Position numbers and translations under genes: made by a program. A stretch of 64,000 nucleotides of DNA. It comes from Rhizobium terrae. Lineage in GTDB: Bacteria; Pseudomonadota; Alphaproteobacteria; Rhizobiales; Rhizobiaceae. Below the pieces are notes generated by a model, which was not told where the DNA came from, ran no database searches, and was given only the letters and a program-made list of their open reading frames with translations. This document shows positions 55,714 to 64,000 of the stretch, piece after piece; the stretch's first letter is position 1, and each line of letters starts with the position of its first letter. The stretch spans positions 248,001 through 312,000 of the forward strand of contig NZ_QJKM01000004.1 of the NCBI RefSeq assembly GCF_003425685.1. The letters run 5' to 3'.

Positions 55714-56754
55714 TCAATCGTCCTCGAGATTCATCCTGAACTGCGCCGCTTCGAGATCCTTGGGCGGCTGCATTCCGAGATGTTTCCAGGCATTTGCGGT
55801 CAAAACACGGCCGCGCGGGGTGCGCTGGATGAAGCCCTGCTGGATCATGTAGGGCTCGATGATATCCTCGATCGCGTCCCGCGGCTCCGAAAGACCCGCC
55901 GCGATCGTCTCGATGCCGACCGGGCCGCCGCCGAAATTGACGGCGATCATGTTGAGGTAACGTTTGTCGAGCTGGTCGAGGCCCATGTTGTCGACGAGGA
56001 GACGAGTCAGCGCCTGGTCGGCGATCTCCCGCGTCACCGCCTCTGCCCTGGCGACTTCCGCGAAATCGCGCACCCGCCGCAGGAGACGACCGGCGATGCG
56101 CGGCGTTCCGCGTGCCCGCCGGGCGATTTCGCGGGCGCCGTCGTCGGTCATCGGCAGCCCCATCAGCCGCGCGCCGCGCCGCACGATCAGTTCCAGTTCC
56201 TCGACGGTGTAGAAGGACAGGCGAACCGGAATCCCGAAGCGGTCGCGCAACGGCGTGGTCAGCAGCCCGAGGCGGGTGGTGGCGGCGACCAGCGTAAATT
56301 TGGAGAGATCGATCTTCACCGACCGCGCCGCCGGCCCCTCGCCGATGATCAGGTCGAGCTGGAAATCCTCCATCGCCGGATAGAGGATTTCCTCGACCGC
56401 CGGATTCAGCCGATGGATCTCGTCGATGAACAGCACGTCGCGCTCTTCGAGATTGGTCAGCAGCGCCGCAAGATCGCCCGCCTTGGCGATGACCGGTCCG
56501 GAGGTCGAACGGAAATTGACGCCGAGTTCCTTCGCCATGATCTGCGCCAGCGTCGTCTTGCCGAGGCCGGGCGGCCCGACGAAGAGGACATGGTCGAGCG
56601 CTTCCCCGCGGTTCTTCGCCGCCTCGATGAACACCTTGAGATTGGCGCGCGCCTCCGCCTGGCCGGTGAACTCGTCCAGCGATTGCGGCCGCAGCGTCGT
56701 ATCCAGGTCTTCGCCCCGCTTTTCAGGCGATATCAGGCGAGAGGGTTCATTCAT
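55714..56754 (-). CDS. ruvB: Holliday junction ATP-dependent helicase RuvB
   Basis: Hexameric AAA+ motor (346 residues) that drives branch migration with RuvA. Walker A GPPGLGKT at 60-67, Walker B LFIDEIHR, Sensor 1 around ATTRLGLL, and the Arg finger/C-terminal winged helix region ([17 protein letters not shown]). The N-terminal SLDEFTGQ block is normal. It follows ruvA by 71 bp and lies at the end of ruvC-ruvA-ruvB. Confidence 0.97.
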   Translation of the reverse strand: MNEPSRLISPEKRGEDLDTTLRPQSLDEFTGQAEARANLKVFIEAAKNRGEALDHVLFVGPPGLGKTTLAQIMAKELGVNFRSTSGPVIAKAGDLAALLTNLEERDVLFIDEIHRLNPAVEEILYPAMEDFQLDLIIGEGPAARSVKIDLSKFTLVAATTRLGLLTTPLRDRFGIPVRLSFYTVEELELIVRRGARLMGLPMTDDGAREIARRARGTPRIAGRLLRRVRDFAEVARAEAVTREIADQALTRLLVDNMGLDQLDKRYLNMIAVNFGGGPVGIETIAAGLSEPRDAIEDIIEPYMIQQGFIQRTPRGRVLTANAWKHLGMQPPKDLEAAQFRMNLEDD

Positions 56755-56825
56755 AAGGGCATTTCCGTTCGAAACTCGATCTCAGTCATACACGACGCAC
56801 CGCGGATTCGCAGCCGCGATCGGCC

Positions 56826-57443
56826 CTACCGCGCCAATTCCTTCAACCCCAGCCGGATCAGCTTGGCGCTGTCGCCCCCTTCGCCCCCATTCTTCAGCGC
56901 GGCCGCCACGGCGTTCGCCGCCTGGTCACGCGAATAACCGAGATTGGTGAGCGCCGAAACCGCATCGGCAACCGGCGCCGAGGCGACGCCTTCGCCGATC
57001 TCCTGCTTGAGGCCGATATTGGCCGCCATCTCGCCCGCGAAAGCCGGCGCCTTGTTCTTCAGTTCGGTCACGATTCTCACCGCAACCTTGGGGCCGACAC
57101 CCGGTGCCCGCGAGACGGCAACCTTATCCTGGAGGGCGATCGCGTTGGCGAGCTCGGATGGCGTCAGGGTCGAAAGCACCCCGAGCGCCACCTTGGCGCC
57201 GACCCCCTGGACGCTCTGCAGTAGGTTGAACCACTCGCGCTCCAGCGCCGTCAGGAATCCGAACAGCTTGAACTGGTCCTCGCGCACATAAGTTTCGATG
57301 AACAGTACCACCGCTTCGCCGACGGAACCGATCTTCGAAAGTACCCGCGACGAGCAGAAGACTTCGTAACAGACGCCATGTACGTCGACGAGCACGTGAT
57401 CGTCACCGATTTCGTCGATAGTGCCTTTGAGCTTGCCGATCAT
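56826..57443 (-). CDS. ruvA: Holliday junction DNA-binding subunit RuvA
   Basis: A 205-residue protein: N-terminal OB fold ([24 protein letters not shown]), two HhH motifs ([13 protein letters not shown] and [12 protein letters not shown]), and a C-terminal UBA-like domain that contacts RuvB ([17 protein letters not shown]). The ATG at 57443 is the family start; a TTG 15 nt upstream is only in frame. It lies after a 232-bp gap from ruvC, wider than usual, which contains the AbrB-type remnant. Confidence 0.96.
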   Translation of the reverse strand: MIGKLKGTIDEIGDDHVLVDVHGVCYEVFCSSRVLSKIGSVGEAVVLFIETYVREDQFKLFGFLTALEREWFNLLQSVQGVGAKVALGVLSTLTPSELANAIALQDKVAVSRAPGVGPKVAVRIVTELKNKAPAFAGEMAANIGLKQEIGEGVASAPVADAVSALTNLGYSRDQAANAVAAALKNGGEGGDSAKLIRLGLKELAR

Positions 57444-57513
57444 GGAATGGTCCGCCAACGATGATTTAAGAAGGATGAGTTTCAGGTGAGAGCGTCGCCG
57501 GTCTTTGCCGGCA

Positions 57514-57621
57514 TCACGCCCGCGTCGGACATGACAAAACCACCTCGGCCCCCGGTCCGATATTCAGCCGGTCGCGTATTTCCTTGGGAATGGTGACCTA
57601 GCCTTTCTCGGTGACGCACAT
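57514..57621 (-). pseudogene. AbrB/SpoVT-type antitoxin remnant (nonsense mutation)
   Basis: Minus-strand frame of 36 codons starting at ATG 57621 with GGAGG upstream. It begins MCVTEKG, then TAG at 57598-57600, then [21 protein letters not shown]. This is the AbrB/VapB/MazE-like DNA-binding antitoxin pattern, VTEKGQVTIPKEIRDRLGI; the Gln codon CAG has become TAG. The frame ends shortly after, well before a full antitoxin length, and no toxin gene follows. It lies between ruvC and ruvA. It is best read as a decayed antitoxin. Confidence 0.8.
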
Positions 57622-57622
57622 G

Positions 57623-57643
57623 GTAATACCTCCAAAGTATTAC
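57623..57643. promoter_or_regulatory. Palindrome at the AbrB-remnant start, candidate operator
   Basis: GTAATAC (57623-57629) and GTATTAC (57637-57643) form a perfect 7-bp inverted repeat with a 7-bp spacer that holds the ribosome-binding site. Antitoxins of this type usually repress their own operons at such palindromes, so this probably was the autoregulatory operator. Confidence 0.5.
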
Positions 57644-57675
57644 TTACGGGCAAGCAAGAACACGTCAAGAACAAA

Positions 57676-58185
57676 CTAGCTTGCCAGCGCTTGGCGCATC
57701 CGGTGGCCGCCGCGGTTGTGGGCGTGGCAGACGGCGATGGCGAGCGCGTCGGCCGCGTCGTTCCCTTTGAAATCGGCCTTCGGCATCAGGATCTTCAGCA
57801 TCATGTGGATCTGCTGCTTCTCTCCGTGGCCGACACCGATCACCGATTTCTTGACTGCGTTCGGCGCATATTCGGCAACCGGCAGCCCGGCCCGCGCCGG
57901 CACCAGCATGACGACGCCTCTTGCCTGACCGAGCTTCAGCGTCGCAACCGCATCCTTGTTGACGAAGGTCTGCTCGACGGCTGCCTCGTCGGGCTTATAG
58001 GCGTGTACCACCTCGGCAAGCCCGTCGTGCAGCTGGCACAGGCGGGATGCCAGATCCATCTCTCCGTCGGATGTTACCGTCCCGGAAGCCACGAAGCGCA
58101 GGCTGTTGCCGAGCGTCTCGATGATCCCCCAGCCGGTGCGGCGAAGCCCCGGGTCGATGCCGATGATGCGAATCGTCTCTGTCAT
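57676..58185 (-). CDS. ruvC: Crossover junction endodeoxyribonuclease RuvC
   Basis: Holliday-junction resolvase of 169 residues. The four acidic active-site residues fall as expected: Asp11 ([11 protein letters not shown]), Glu71 (AAVEQTF), Asp143 and Asp146 ([16 protein letters not shown]). The ATG at 58185 begins the family; an in-frame ATG 51 nt upstream only adds non-family residues. It is first of ruvC-ruvA-ruvB and is preceded by a near-match SOS box. Confidence 0.96.
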   Translation of the reverse strand: MTETIRIIGIDPGLRRTGWGIIETLGNSLRFVASGTVTSDGEMDLASRLCQLHDGLAEVVHAYKPDEAAVEQTFVNKDAVATLKLGQARGVVMLVPARAGLPVAEYAPNAVKKSVIGVGHGEKQQIHMMLKILMPKADFKGNDAADALAIAVCHAHNRGGHRMRQALAS

Positions 58186-58230
58186 GAGCTGAACTCTATC
58201 CTGCCTTCCTTCTGAGTGCCACGAGAATGT

Positions 58231-58245
58231 GAACAAACCGGAAAC
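58231..58245 (-). promoter_or_regulatory. Near-match alphaproteobacterial SOS box upstream of ruvC
   Basis: On the minus strand the site reads GTTT-N7-GTTC, against the alphaproteobacterial LexA consensus GTTC-N7-GTTC, one mismatch. It is centred about 53 nt upstream of the ruvC start, an expected position for SOS control of Holliday junction genes in rhizobia. Confidence 0.5.
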
Positions 58246-58375
58246 GGCTTTATCGTCATTGTTAACGTTCGGCTAACCACATGGAGAAGCTTCGTCGCGC
58301 TTCAGGCCGGCGGGGGCAACGTTGGCACGTTTCTCGCGTTGGATTTCCGTGTCTTGGCACAAAGAGGAGGCAGTC

Positions 58376-59788
58376 ATGTTGAGGAGACATAATTCCCTAA
58401 CCTTCCGGATGGCCGGGCTCGTGCTGGCACAAAGCGCGACGGCTGCCGTCCTGATTTTTTACATGGTCGGAGAAACGACACCGGTGGAAACGCTGGTGAT
58501 TGTTTCATTCCTGGCCGCCCTGGCCGCGGTGGCGGCATTTGCGGTCCGCCGGATGCTCGCACCCCTGATCGGCATAGCGCGCACGGTCTCGGAACTCGCT
58601 GCCGGCAAACCGGCCGAACCCGGCGAGCACGCCCTGCGCACCGACGAAATCGGCATCATTTCCCGCGAACTCGAACGGTTCTGCCGAAGCCATCTCGATC
58701 GCATCCTGAAGGACGAGGAGCGGCGCGAGCAGCGCGAGACGCAGATCGCCGAGGCTGGTGCCCGCGATGTGGAATGCGCAAGAACCGAGGCCGAGAAGCT
58801 GAGGATGGTGGTCGATGCTCTGGACGGCGGTCTCCGGCGCCTCGCCGTCGGTGATCTCACCGTCCGCCTCGACATGCCGTTTCCCGAGGAGTTCGAGGGC
58901 CTGCGGGCCGATTTCAACCATGCGCTGACGATCATAGAGGAGGCGCTCGGGCAAATCGGCGCCGGCGCTCGCAAAGTCTTTGCAGCCTGCGCGGACGTCG
59001 AGGATGGCCTCACCGAGGCGACGCTTGCCGGCGCCAGCCAGACCGCTGCGATCACCGGCCTGGCGTCTGGCATCGATGCGCTAGCCGAAACGCTGAGGAG
59101 GAGGAAGATGCAGACCGGGCATACCGCCGGCATCGTCCACAATGCCGGGCTCGACATGCGCCATCCAAAGGAAGTCATGCGGACCGTGGCGACAGCGATG
59201 GAAGCCATCCGCGCCGCCTCGGTCGAAATCCAGCCCGCCGCCAGGACGATCCAGGAAATCGCCTTCGAAGCCAACATGCTCGCCGTCAACGCCGGTATCG
59301 GAGCGTCGGAGCCCGGTGACGAAAGCGGCAGGTTCAAGGTCGTCGCGGAAGAAATCCGCGATCTCGCCGAACGCGCCGCGGAAGCCGCAAAGGAGATTTC
59401 CGGCCTCTCTCGCAAGTCGGCCGAGGCGACGGAACTCGGCAGCAAGTCGGTCGAAAGGGCCGGCAGGGAATGGGATGCCATGTCCGTCTACCTCGATGCG
59501 CTTCGCGACTGCCTGGATGCGGTCGCCGCGAGCTCGGCGAAGGAAATCGAAGCGATTGCCGGGATCAGGGCGACCGCGTTGGCGATATCCAGGGCAGGCC
59601 GGGATCACGCGGGCCGGATCGAGATGCTGACTGCGAAGATGGATGGCATCGTCCGGGAGACCGGCACGATCGATCATCAGGTCGCCCGCTTCGCGCCCGT
59701 CACGATCCTAGCGCCCGGCTGCGTGTCCGCTCCCGAAAACCGCAAGCGCCCGAAGCCCGGCTCACATCTGCGGCTGGTCAAGTCGTGA
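58376..59788 (+). CDS. Divergent methyl-accepting chemotaxis-like protein without a ligand domain
   Basis: A 470-residue protein. Two close membrane segments (about 11-31 and 39-58) leave almost no periplasmic loop. A HAMP domain follows (about 60-110) and a second HAMP-like unit (VGDLTVRLDMPFPEEFEGLRADFNHAL). The signalling hairpin is recognisable but altered: IQEIAFEANMLAVNAGIGASEPGDESGRFKVVAEEIRDLAERAAEAAKEI, where canonical receptors read A-Q/E-T-N-L-L-A-L-N-A-A-I-E-A-A-R. No CheR-docking pentapeptide at the C-terminus. AGGAGG lies 5 nt before ATG 58376. It may sense the membrane or cytoplasm, or may not signal to CheA at all. Confidence 0.82.
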   Translation: MLRRHNSLTFRMAGLVLAQSATAAVLIFYMVGETTPVETLVIVSFLAALAAVAAFAVRRMLAPLIGIARTVSELAAGKPAEPGEHALRTDEIGIISRELERFCRSHLDRILKDEERREQRETQIAEAGARDVECARTEAEKLRMVVDALDGGLRRLAVGDLTVRLDMPFPEEFEGLRADFNHALTIIEEALGQIGAGARKVFAACADVEDGLTEATLAGASQTAAITGLASGIDALAETLRRRKMQTGHTAGIVHNAGLDMRHPKEVMRTVATAMEAIRAASVEIQPAARTIQEIAFEANMLAVNAGIGASEPGDESGRFKVVAEEIRDLAERAAEAAKEISGLSRKSAEATELGSKSVERAGREWDAMSVYLDALRDCLDAVAASSAKEIEAIAGIRATALAISRAGRDHAGRIEMLTAKMDGIVRETGTIDHQVARFAPVTILAPGCVSAPENRKRPKPGSHLRLVKS

Positions 59789-59910
59789 AGGAAAGGGCCG
59801 CTCGCCGCAGCCCCTTCCCGATACGCCGGGGGTCGTATTTTTGGACACGACTGCCTAAATAGGCGGGGTACCCGTCACTCGTCTCCCCAGGCGCATTCCA
59901 GGACATGCCG

Positions 59911-60912
59911 ATGATCCCCTTTTCCATTCTCGATCTTTCACCCGTGGGTGAAGGTTATTCCGTACGCGATGCGCTCGACCAATCCCGCCGCATGGCGATC
60001 AAGGCTGAAGAGCAGGGATACAAGCGCGTCTGGCTGGCCGAGCATCACGGCATGCCGGGCATTGCGAGCGCCGCGACCTCCATCGTCATCAGTCATGTGG
60101 GTGCCGCGACAAAAACGATCCGCGTCGGTTCGGGCGGCATCATGCTTCCCAATCATTCGCCGCTCGTTATCGCCGAACAGTTCGGCACGCTGGAGGCGCT
60201 GCTGCCGGGCCGCGTCGATCTCGGTCTCGGCCGGGCGCCCGGCACCGACATGCGCACCGCGAGCGCCCTCCGTCGCAATCTCGAGGCCGGAGCCGAAAGC
60301 TTTCCGCATGACATCCTCGAGCTGCAGCGCCTGCTCGGCACACCGGAACCGAACCAGGGCCTGCTTGCCGTCCCCGGAATGGATGCCCATGTGCCGATCT
60401 GGCTGCTCGGGTCGAGCATCTACAGCGCTCACCTCGCCGCAGCCCTCGGCCTGCCCTATGCCTTTGCGTCGCATTTTGCGCCCGACATGCTGATGGAAGC
60501 GATCGCCATCTATCGCGACCGTTTCCAGCCCTCGCTGGAGCTCGAAAAACCCTATGTCATGGTCGGTGTCATGGGCGTTGCGGCGGAGACGGATGCCGAG
60601 GCGCAGAAGCTCTTCACCTCTTCCCAGCAGCAGTTCGTCAACCTGCGCAAGAACGTCCGCACCCGTTTCCCCAAACCGATCGACAGCATGGAAGGTTTTT
60701 GGACGCCGATGGAGAAGATGAACGTCGAGCATACCCTGCGCTACGCCGCCGTGGGCTCGGTGCCGACGATCGAGGCGCAGTTGACGGAGTTTCTCGGCGA
60801 AACGCAGGCGGACGAGTTGATCGTTTCCATGCCAATCCACGACGTCGAGAAACGGCTGCGTTCGGTGGAGCTGTTTGCGACACTGCCGATGATGGAAAAA
60901 GTCGCTGCCTGA
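59911..60912 (+). CDS. LLM-class flavin-dependent oxidoreductase (YhbW-like)
   Basis: A 333-residue luciferase-like monooxygenase fold protein. Family blocks: [83 protein letters not shown], and [29 protein letters not shown]. These are the marks of the YhbW/unnamed LLM group 1 proteins, flavin-binding with unknown substrate. Two ATGs (59905, 59911) compete; AGG sits 8 nt before the second. It follows the receptor gene by about 120 bp. Confidence 0.88.
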   Translation: MIPFSILDLSPVGEGYSVRDALDQSRRMAIKAEEQGYKRVWLAEHHGMPGIASAATSIVISHVGAATKTIRVGSGGIMLPNHSPLVIAEQFGTLEALLPGRVDLGLGRAPGTDMRTASALRRNLEAGAESFPHDILELQRLLGTPEPNQGLLAVPGMDAHVPIWLLGSSIYSAHLAAALGLPYAFASHFAPDMLMEAIAIYRDRFQPSLELEKPYVMVGVMGVAAETDAEAQKLFTSSQQQFVNLRKNVRTRFPKPIDSMEGFWTPMEKMNVEHTLRYAAVGSVPTIEAQLTEFLGETQADELIVSMPIHDVEKRLRSVELFATLPMMEKVAA

Positions 60913-60920
60913 AAACGGAA

Positions 60921-60941
60921 CGGGCCGGTCAAGCCGGCCCG
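60921..60941. terminator. Hairpin between the LLM and yebC genes
   Basis: Perfect 8-bp stem CGGGCCGG / CCGGCCCG with a 5-nt loop between convergent genes. T-runs are short (CTTTT on the minus side), so terminator strength is uncertain. Confidence 0.55.
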
Positions 60942-60966
60942 CATCACGCAACTTTTGAGAAAGACC

Positions 60967-61713
60967 TCAGGCCGAAAGCTTAGCCATGACCTCTTCGGAA
61001 ACCTCGAAATTCGAATAGACGTTCTGCACGTCGTCGTCGTCTTCCAGGTTGTCGATCAGCTTCAGGAGCGATTCCGCTTTTTCCTGATCGACTTCGATCG
61101 TGTTCTGCGGCTTCCAGACCGCTTTGACCGTGGAGGCTTCGCCGAGCGACGCTTCGAGTGCCTTCGACACTTCGCCGAGGCTTTCGAAGGCGCAGATGAT
61201 TGTGTGGCCTTCCTCGTCGGAGGTCACGTCGTCGGCACCGGCTTCGATCGCCGCTTCCATCACCTTGTCCGCGTCACCGACGGAGGCCTTGTAGGTGATC
61301 TCGCCCACATGGTCGAATGAGAAGGATACCGAACCGGTTTCGCCAAGCGCGCCGCCCGCCTTCGTGAAGATCGAACGGACGTTGGAAGCTGTGCGGTTGC
61401 GGTTGTCGGTCAGCGCCTCGACGATGACCGCCGTGCCGCCCGGGCCGTAACCCTCGTAGCGGACGGAATCGTAATTTTCCGCGTCCGCGCCCGACGCCTT
61501 CTTGATGGCACGGTCGATATTGTCCTTCGGCATCGACTGCGCCTTGGCGTTCTGGACAGCCAGGCGCAACGCCGCGTTCATGCTTGGATCGGGCAGGCCC
61601 GCTTTTGCCGCAACGGTGATTTCGCGCGCAAGCTTGGAGAACATCTTCGAGCGGATCGAGTCCTGCTTGCCCTTGCGGTGCATGATGTTTTTGAACTGTG
61701 AATGGCCAGCCAT
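60967..61713 (-). CDS. yebC: YebC/PmpR family protein
   Basis: A 248-residue YebC protein: [19 protein letters not shown] at the N-terminus, [39 protein letters not shown] and the C-terminal NVYSNFEVS blocks are all diagnostic. Originally called transcriptional regulators, YebC proteins have more recently been linked to translation of proline-rich or hard-to-translate sequences. Cytoplasmic. Upstream is the divergent PNPOx-like gene. Confidence 0.95.
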   Translation of the reverse strand: MAGHSQFKNIMHRKGKQDSIRSKMFSKLAREITVAAKAGLPDPSMNAALRLAVQNAKAQSMPKDNIDRAIKKASGADAENYDSVRYEGYGPGGTAVIVEALTDNRNRTASNVRSIFTKAGGALGETGSVSFSFDHVGEITYKASVGDADKVMEAAIEAGADDVTSDEEGHTIICAFESLGEVSKALEASLGEASTVKAVWKPQNTIEVDQEKAESLLKLIDNLEDDDDVQNVYSNFEVSEEVMAKLSA

Positions 61714-61885
61714 GGGACCCCTGACACTTTAGCTTGTTTGGAATGGCGCCTTATAATTTCGAAGCGGTGGCCGTTCAAGACCTTTCCGCGCGCCGGGAAG
61801 GAGCGTCAACCGCCACCAGCCCGGAACAAAGCCAAAGCCTTGCCGTTTGACCTCCCGAGCAGATCAGCAACGAAGGAGATATTCG

Positions 61886-62398
61886 ATGGCAAGCCTCACC
61901 GAAGCCCGCGAAGCGCCTGAACGACAACTGTGGGACGAGATCAACAACATCCATGCCGGCATGCTCGGCATCGAGGGCTCGCACATGCATTTTCGGCCCA
62001 TGGCGCCGAACGCCGATCCAAAGACCAGCACCATCTGGTTCTTCACCAAGACCGACACCGACTTGGTGCGAGCGATCGGCGCGGGCGCGATGGCGCATTT
62101 CTGCGTCGTCGGCAAGAACCACGATTACCACGCCTGCCTGGCCGGTCGGCTGGAAGTGCGCAAGGACCCCGCCAAGATTGACGAATACTGGAGCGCCGTC
62201 ACGGCCGCCTGGTACGAAGACGGCAAGGACGACCCGCTCCTCACCATGCTGGCGCTGCGGGTCGAGGACGCCGAAATCTGGGCCTCCACCGACAGCTCGC
62301 TGAAATTCGGCTGGGAGATCGCCAAGGCCAACTGGAAAGACGAGAAGATGCCGGAAGTCGGCGTCAAGCAGCACCTGGCCTTCCCGCAGTTCCATTGA
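61886..62398 (+). CDS. PNPOx-like general stress protein (GSP26 family)
   Basis: A 170-residue FMN-binding split-barrel protein: LWDEINNIHAGMLGI, SHMHFRPMAPNADPKTSTIWFFTKTDTDLVRAI, AHFCVVGKNHDYHACLAGRLEV, then DEYWSAVTAAWYEDGKDDPLLTMLALRVEDAEIW. This is the general stress protein 26 type of pyridoxamine-phosphate oxidase-like family, probably flavin-binding rather than PNPOx itself. AAGGAG lies 8 nt before ATG 61886; the frame is open 39 nt upstream. Function is unknown. Confidence 0.9.
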   Translation: MASLTEAREAPERQLWDEINNIHAGMLGIEGSHMHFRPMAPNADPKTSTIWFFTKTDTDLVRAIGAGAMAHFCVVGKNHDYHACLAGRLEVRKDPAKIDEYWSAVTAAWYEDGKDDPLLTMLALRVEDAEIWASTDSSLKFGWEIAKANWKDEKMPEVGVKQHLAFPQFH

Positions 62399-62424
62399 CG
62401 GGGCGTGCCGCGCCGCAGGAGCCT

Positions 62425-63273
62425 TCAAAGCCCCTGCGGCACCAGGATCGTCGGCTTTTTCGGCAGGCCGCGCATCGAGACCCGGAGCGTCGCTTCCTTC
62501 GCATAGGCGATGTCGAACTTGCCGTCGAACATCGAAAGGAAGCGGTCGAGCGGCGGCCCCCAGCGATGCATCGGCAAGATGAGCGAGGAGCGCAGCCGCT
62601 GCACGACGCGGCTCATGCTGTCCGCTCCCATGGTCAGGCCGCCGTCGACGGGAACCATCAGGATGTCGAGCCGGCCGATCTCCGTATATTGCGCCTCGTT
62701 GAGCTCGAAATGCAGATGGCCAAGATGGCCGATGCAGAGACCGGCGACCTCGAAGATGAAGATCGAATTGCCGTTCTCCTCGATGCCGCCTCCCCAGTTG
62801 CGGATGTCGGAAACGACATTGCGGATATAGACGTCTCCGACTGTCAGTTGGTGCTTCGCCTTTTCGCCCGGCATGTCGCTCCAGCCGTGCAGGACATGCT
62901 GTATCCGGCTGTCGGGATTGAGCGTGTAATGGGTGGAATGCGCCTTGTTCATCGTCACCACGTCGGGAAGGCGCGACGGCTGGTATGCGCCGCTGTAGTC
63001 CGTCGCGATGCCGACGCCCTCCGGGCTCTCGATGAAATAGGTCGAGTGGCCGACGAAGGTGATCTTCACCTCTTCCTTTTCGGCAAGGCTGAGCTTCCTG
63101 TCCGCCTGGGCGAACTGCACGCCGGACGGCTTGAAGCTCGCGAACATGACGCCGGGAAGCTTCTGAGCTATCGCCTGGCATTGGCTGACGGGCATTTCCG
63201 CCTGCTGGGCAAGGGCCGCGAAGGCGGACAGGAAGAAGGTGGAAAGACTGAATGCAAGAGCCCGCAGCATCAT
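62425..63273 (-). CDS. Secreted MBL-fold metallo-hydrolase (UlaG-like)
   Basis: A 282-residue protein with a signal peptide (LRALAFSLSTFFLSAFAALAQQ). The metallo-beta-lactamase fold lacks the full HxHxDH: the first His block appears as TFVGHSTYFIESPEGVGIATDYSG, then CIGHLGHLHFELNE and VPVDGG, and SLILPMHRWG, a pattern typical of UlaG-like/L-ascorbate-type hydrolases. Periplasmic. The start is at ATG 63273 or 63270 (GGAG 4 or 7 nt upstream). Substrate unknown. It is convergent with the PNPOx-like gene. Confidence 0.85.
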   Translation of the reverse strand: MMLRALAFSLSTFFLSAFAALAQQAEMPVSQCQAIAQKLPGVMFASFKPSGVQFAQADRKLSLAEKEEVKITFVGHSTYFIESPEGVGIATDYSGAYQPSRLPDVVTMNKAHSTHYTLNPDSRIQHVLHGWSDMPGEKAKHQLTVGDVYIRNVVSDIRNWGGGIEENGNSIFIFEVAGLCIGHLGHLHFELNEAQYTEIGRLDILMVPVDGGLTMGADSMSRVVQRLRSSLILPMHRWGPPLDRFLSMFDGKFDIAYAKEATLRVSMRGLPKKPTILVPQGL

Positions 63274-63470
63274 GCCACTCCGAAGACTGAGTTCATGCTC
63301 ATTCCCGGCGAAAAGATGCGGCATGGCAAAAGGCGGGTCCAGCGGGAAGTTCGACAGGCACCCTCACAATTCTGTCATTGGTCGGGCCAATAGAATTGAT
63401 TATTGAAAGCATGCTGTCTCCCAAGAGGCACCCGGCGGCTCGCATTCGGTACGGATGAAAGGACATTTTC

Positions 63471-64000
63471 ATGAAGCACGACATCGAGATCAGGACGGCG
63501 GACGGCGTTGCCAAGGCGGCCGTCGTCAAGCCGGAAAACGGCCAGGCGACCGACAAGGGCGTCATCATCTACATGGATGCTTTCGGCCCCCGCGAGGCGC
63601 TCTACCGGATGGGCCAGCGCATCGCCGACGCCGGACATGTCGTGCTCGTTCCCGACCTCTACTACCGCTCCGGCGCCTACGGCCCCTTCGACGCCAGGAC
63701 GGCTTTCAGCGAGGAAGCCTCGAAAACCCGGATCCGGGCCATGATGCAGGAGGCGACCCAGGAACTAACCGCCAGAGACGGCGCGGCCTTCATCGCCGCT
63801 CTTGACGCGGAGGGCGCCACCGGTCCGGTCGGCGTCGTCGGTTACTGCATGGGCGGCGCCCGCGCGCTGACGGCGGCGGCGACCTATCCGGACCGCATCA
63901 AGGCGGCTGCAAGCTTTCACGGCGGCAACCTGGCGACCGATGCCGACAACAGCCCGCACCGGCTCGCCGACAGGATCAAGGCCCGCGTCTATGTCGGCGT
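63471..64000 (+). CDS. Dienelactone hydrolase family protein (partial, runs off the right edge)
   Basis: The first 176 codons of an alpha/beta-hydrolase of the DLH family. AAAGGA lies 8 nt upstream of ATG 63471. Visible are the oxyanion region IIYMDAFGPREALYRMG, the VLVPDLYYRSG block and the nucleophile elbow GYCMGGA, whose Cys is the DLH catalytic residue. ASFHGGNLATD follows. The rest, including the catalytic His, lies outside the window. Possible substrates range from dienelactone to polyol or ester compounds. Confidence 0.88.
   Translation, partial: MKHDIEIRTADGVAKAAVVKPENGQATDKGVIIYMDAFGPREALYRMGQRIADAGHVVLVPDLYYRSGAYGPFDARTAFSEEASKTRIRAMMQEATQELTARDGAAFIAALDAEGATGPVGVVGYCMGGARALTAAATYPDRIKAAASFHGGNLATDADNSPHRLADRIKARVYVG

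Overview
The window looks like a chromosomal segment of an alphaproteobacterium of the order Hyphomicrobiales, most likely family Rhizobiaceae (Rhizobium, Agrobacterium, Ensifer, Shinella or a relative). The evidence is the gene content and order: a tolQRAB-pal-cpoB-tilS-ftsH-glmM block next to ruvCAB, an sqdBDC sulfolipid operon, a hmuTUV heme importer, an alphaproteobacterial-type serC leader, an Omp25-like porin with a DLYQP-type mature start, and rhizobial-style GC-rich intergenic palindromes. Species cannot be named from the sequence alone. No rRNA, CRISPR array, insertion sequence or prophage was seen; one tRNA (Met, CAU) is present.

Layout. 0-2.4 kb: end of a ring-cleaving dioxygenase-like gene, ung, galE, a DUF454 membrane protein. 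2.4-6.3 kb: heme divergon, hmuTUV on the minus strand and an IsdG-type heme oxygenase plus a HutX/HugX-like heme carrier on the plus strand. 6.3-9.6 kb: small hypothetical genes and an overlapping nucleotidyltransferase/metallophosphoesterase pair. 9.6-16.7 kb: branched-chain 2-oxoacid dehydrogenase operon (acyl-CoA dehydrogenase, SDR, E1alpha, E1beta, E2, E3), interrupted by a palindromic repeat. 16.9-21.3 kb: treZ-treY trehalose synthesis from glucans. 21.4-27.7 kb: a 24-residue membrane peptide, NDH-2, short-chain dehydrogenase, DUF983, GDPD-like, lipoprotein and amidase genes. 27.7-32.9 kb: tRNA-Met, mnmA, a methyltransferase, DUF1810, a Tim44-domain protein and a truncated alanyl-tRNA synthetase paralog. 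33-36 kb: serC-serA with a serC leader. 36-38.6 kb: FemAB/CelD-type acyltransferase, Omp25-like protein, a small membrane protein. 38.6-50.5 kb: glmM, ftsH, tilS and the complete Tol-Pal cluster. 50.6-53.7 kb: sqdBDC. 53.6-55.7 kb: two small genes, a Nudix hydrolase and a Tat-exported phosphoesterase. 55.7-58.2 kb: ruvCAB with a dead AbrB-type antitoxin between ruvC and ruvA. 58.3-64 kb: a divergent chemoreceptor-like protein, luciferase-like oxidoreductase, YebC, PNPOx-like, MBL-fold and a partial dienelactone hydrolase.

How the genes work together: HmuTUV brings heme into the cytoplasm, where HutX and the IsdG-type enzyme can carry and open it. The Bkd proteins turn branched-chain oxoacids into acyl-CoAs that the flanking acyl-CoA dehydrogenase and SDR can process further. 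TreY and TreZ release trehalose from alpha-1,4-glucan. Tol-Pal links inner and outer membrane. SqdBDC makes sulfoquinovosyl diacylglycerol. RuvABC resolves Holliday junctions.

The most unusual items are a mini alanyl-tRNA synthetase paralog at 32 kb, with a degenerate motif 2 and an apparent frame break at its best ribosome-binding site; a 177-bp segment with terminal inverted repeats sitting in frame inside tilS; a multi-hairpin repeat inside the bkd operon; a terminator for one gene encoded within the coding region of its convergent neighbour; and an AbrB-type antitoxin remnant with an intact operator-like palindrome.
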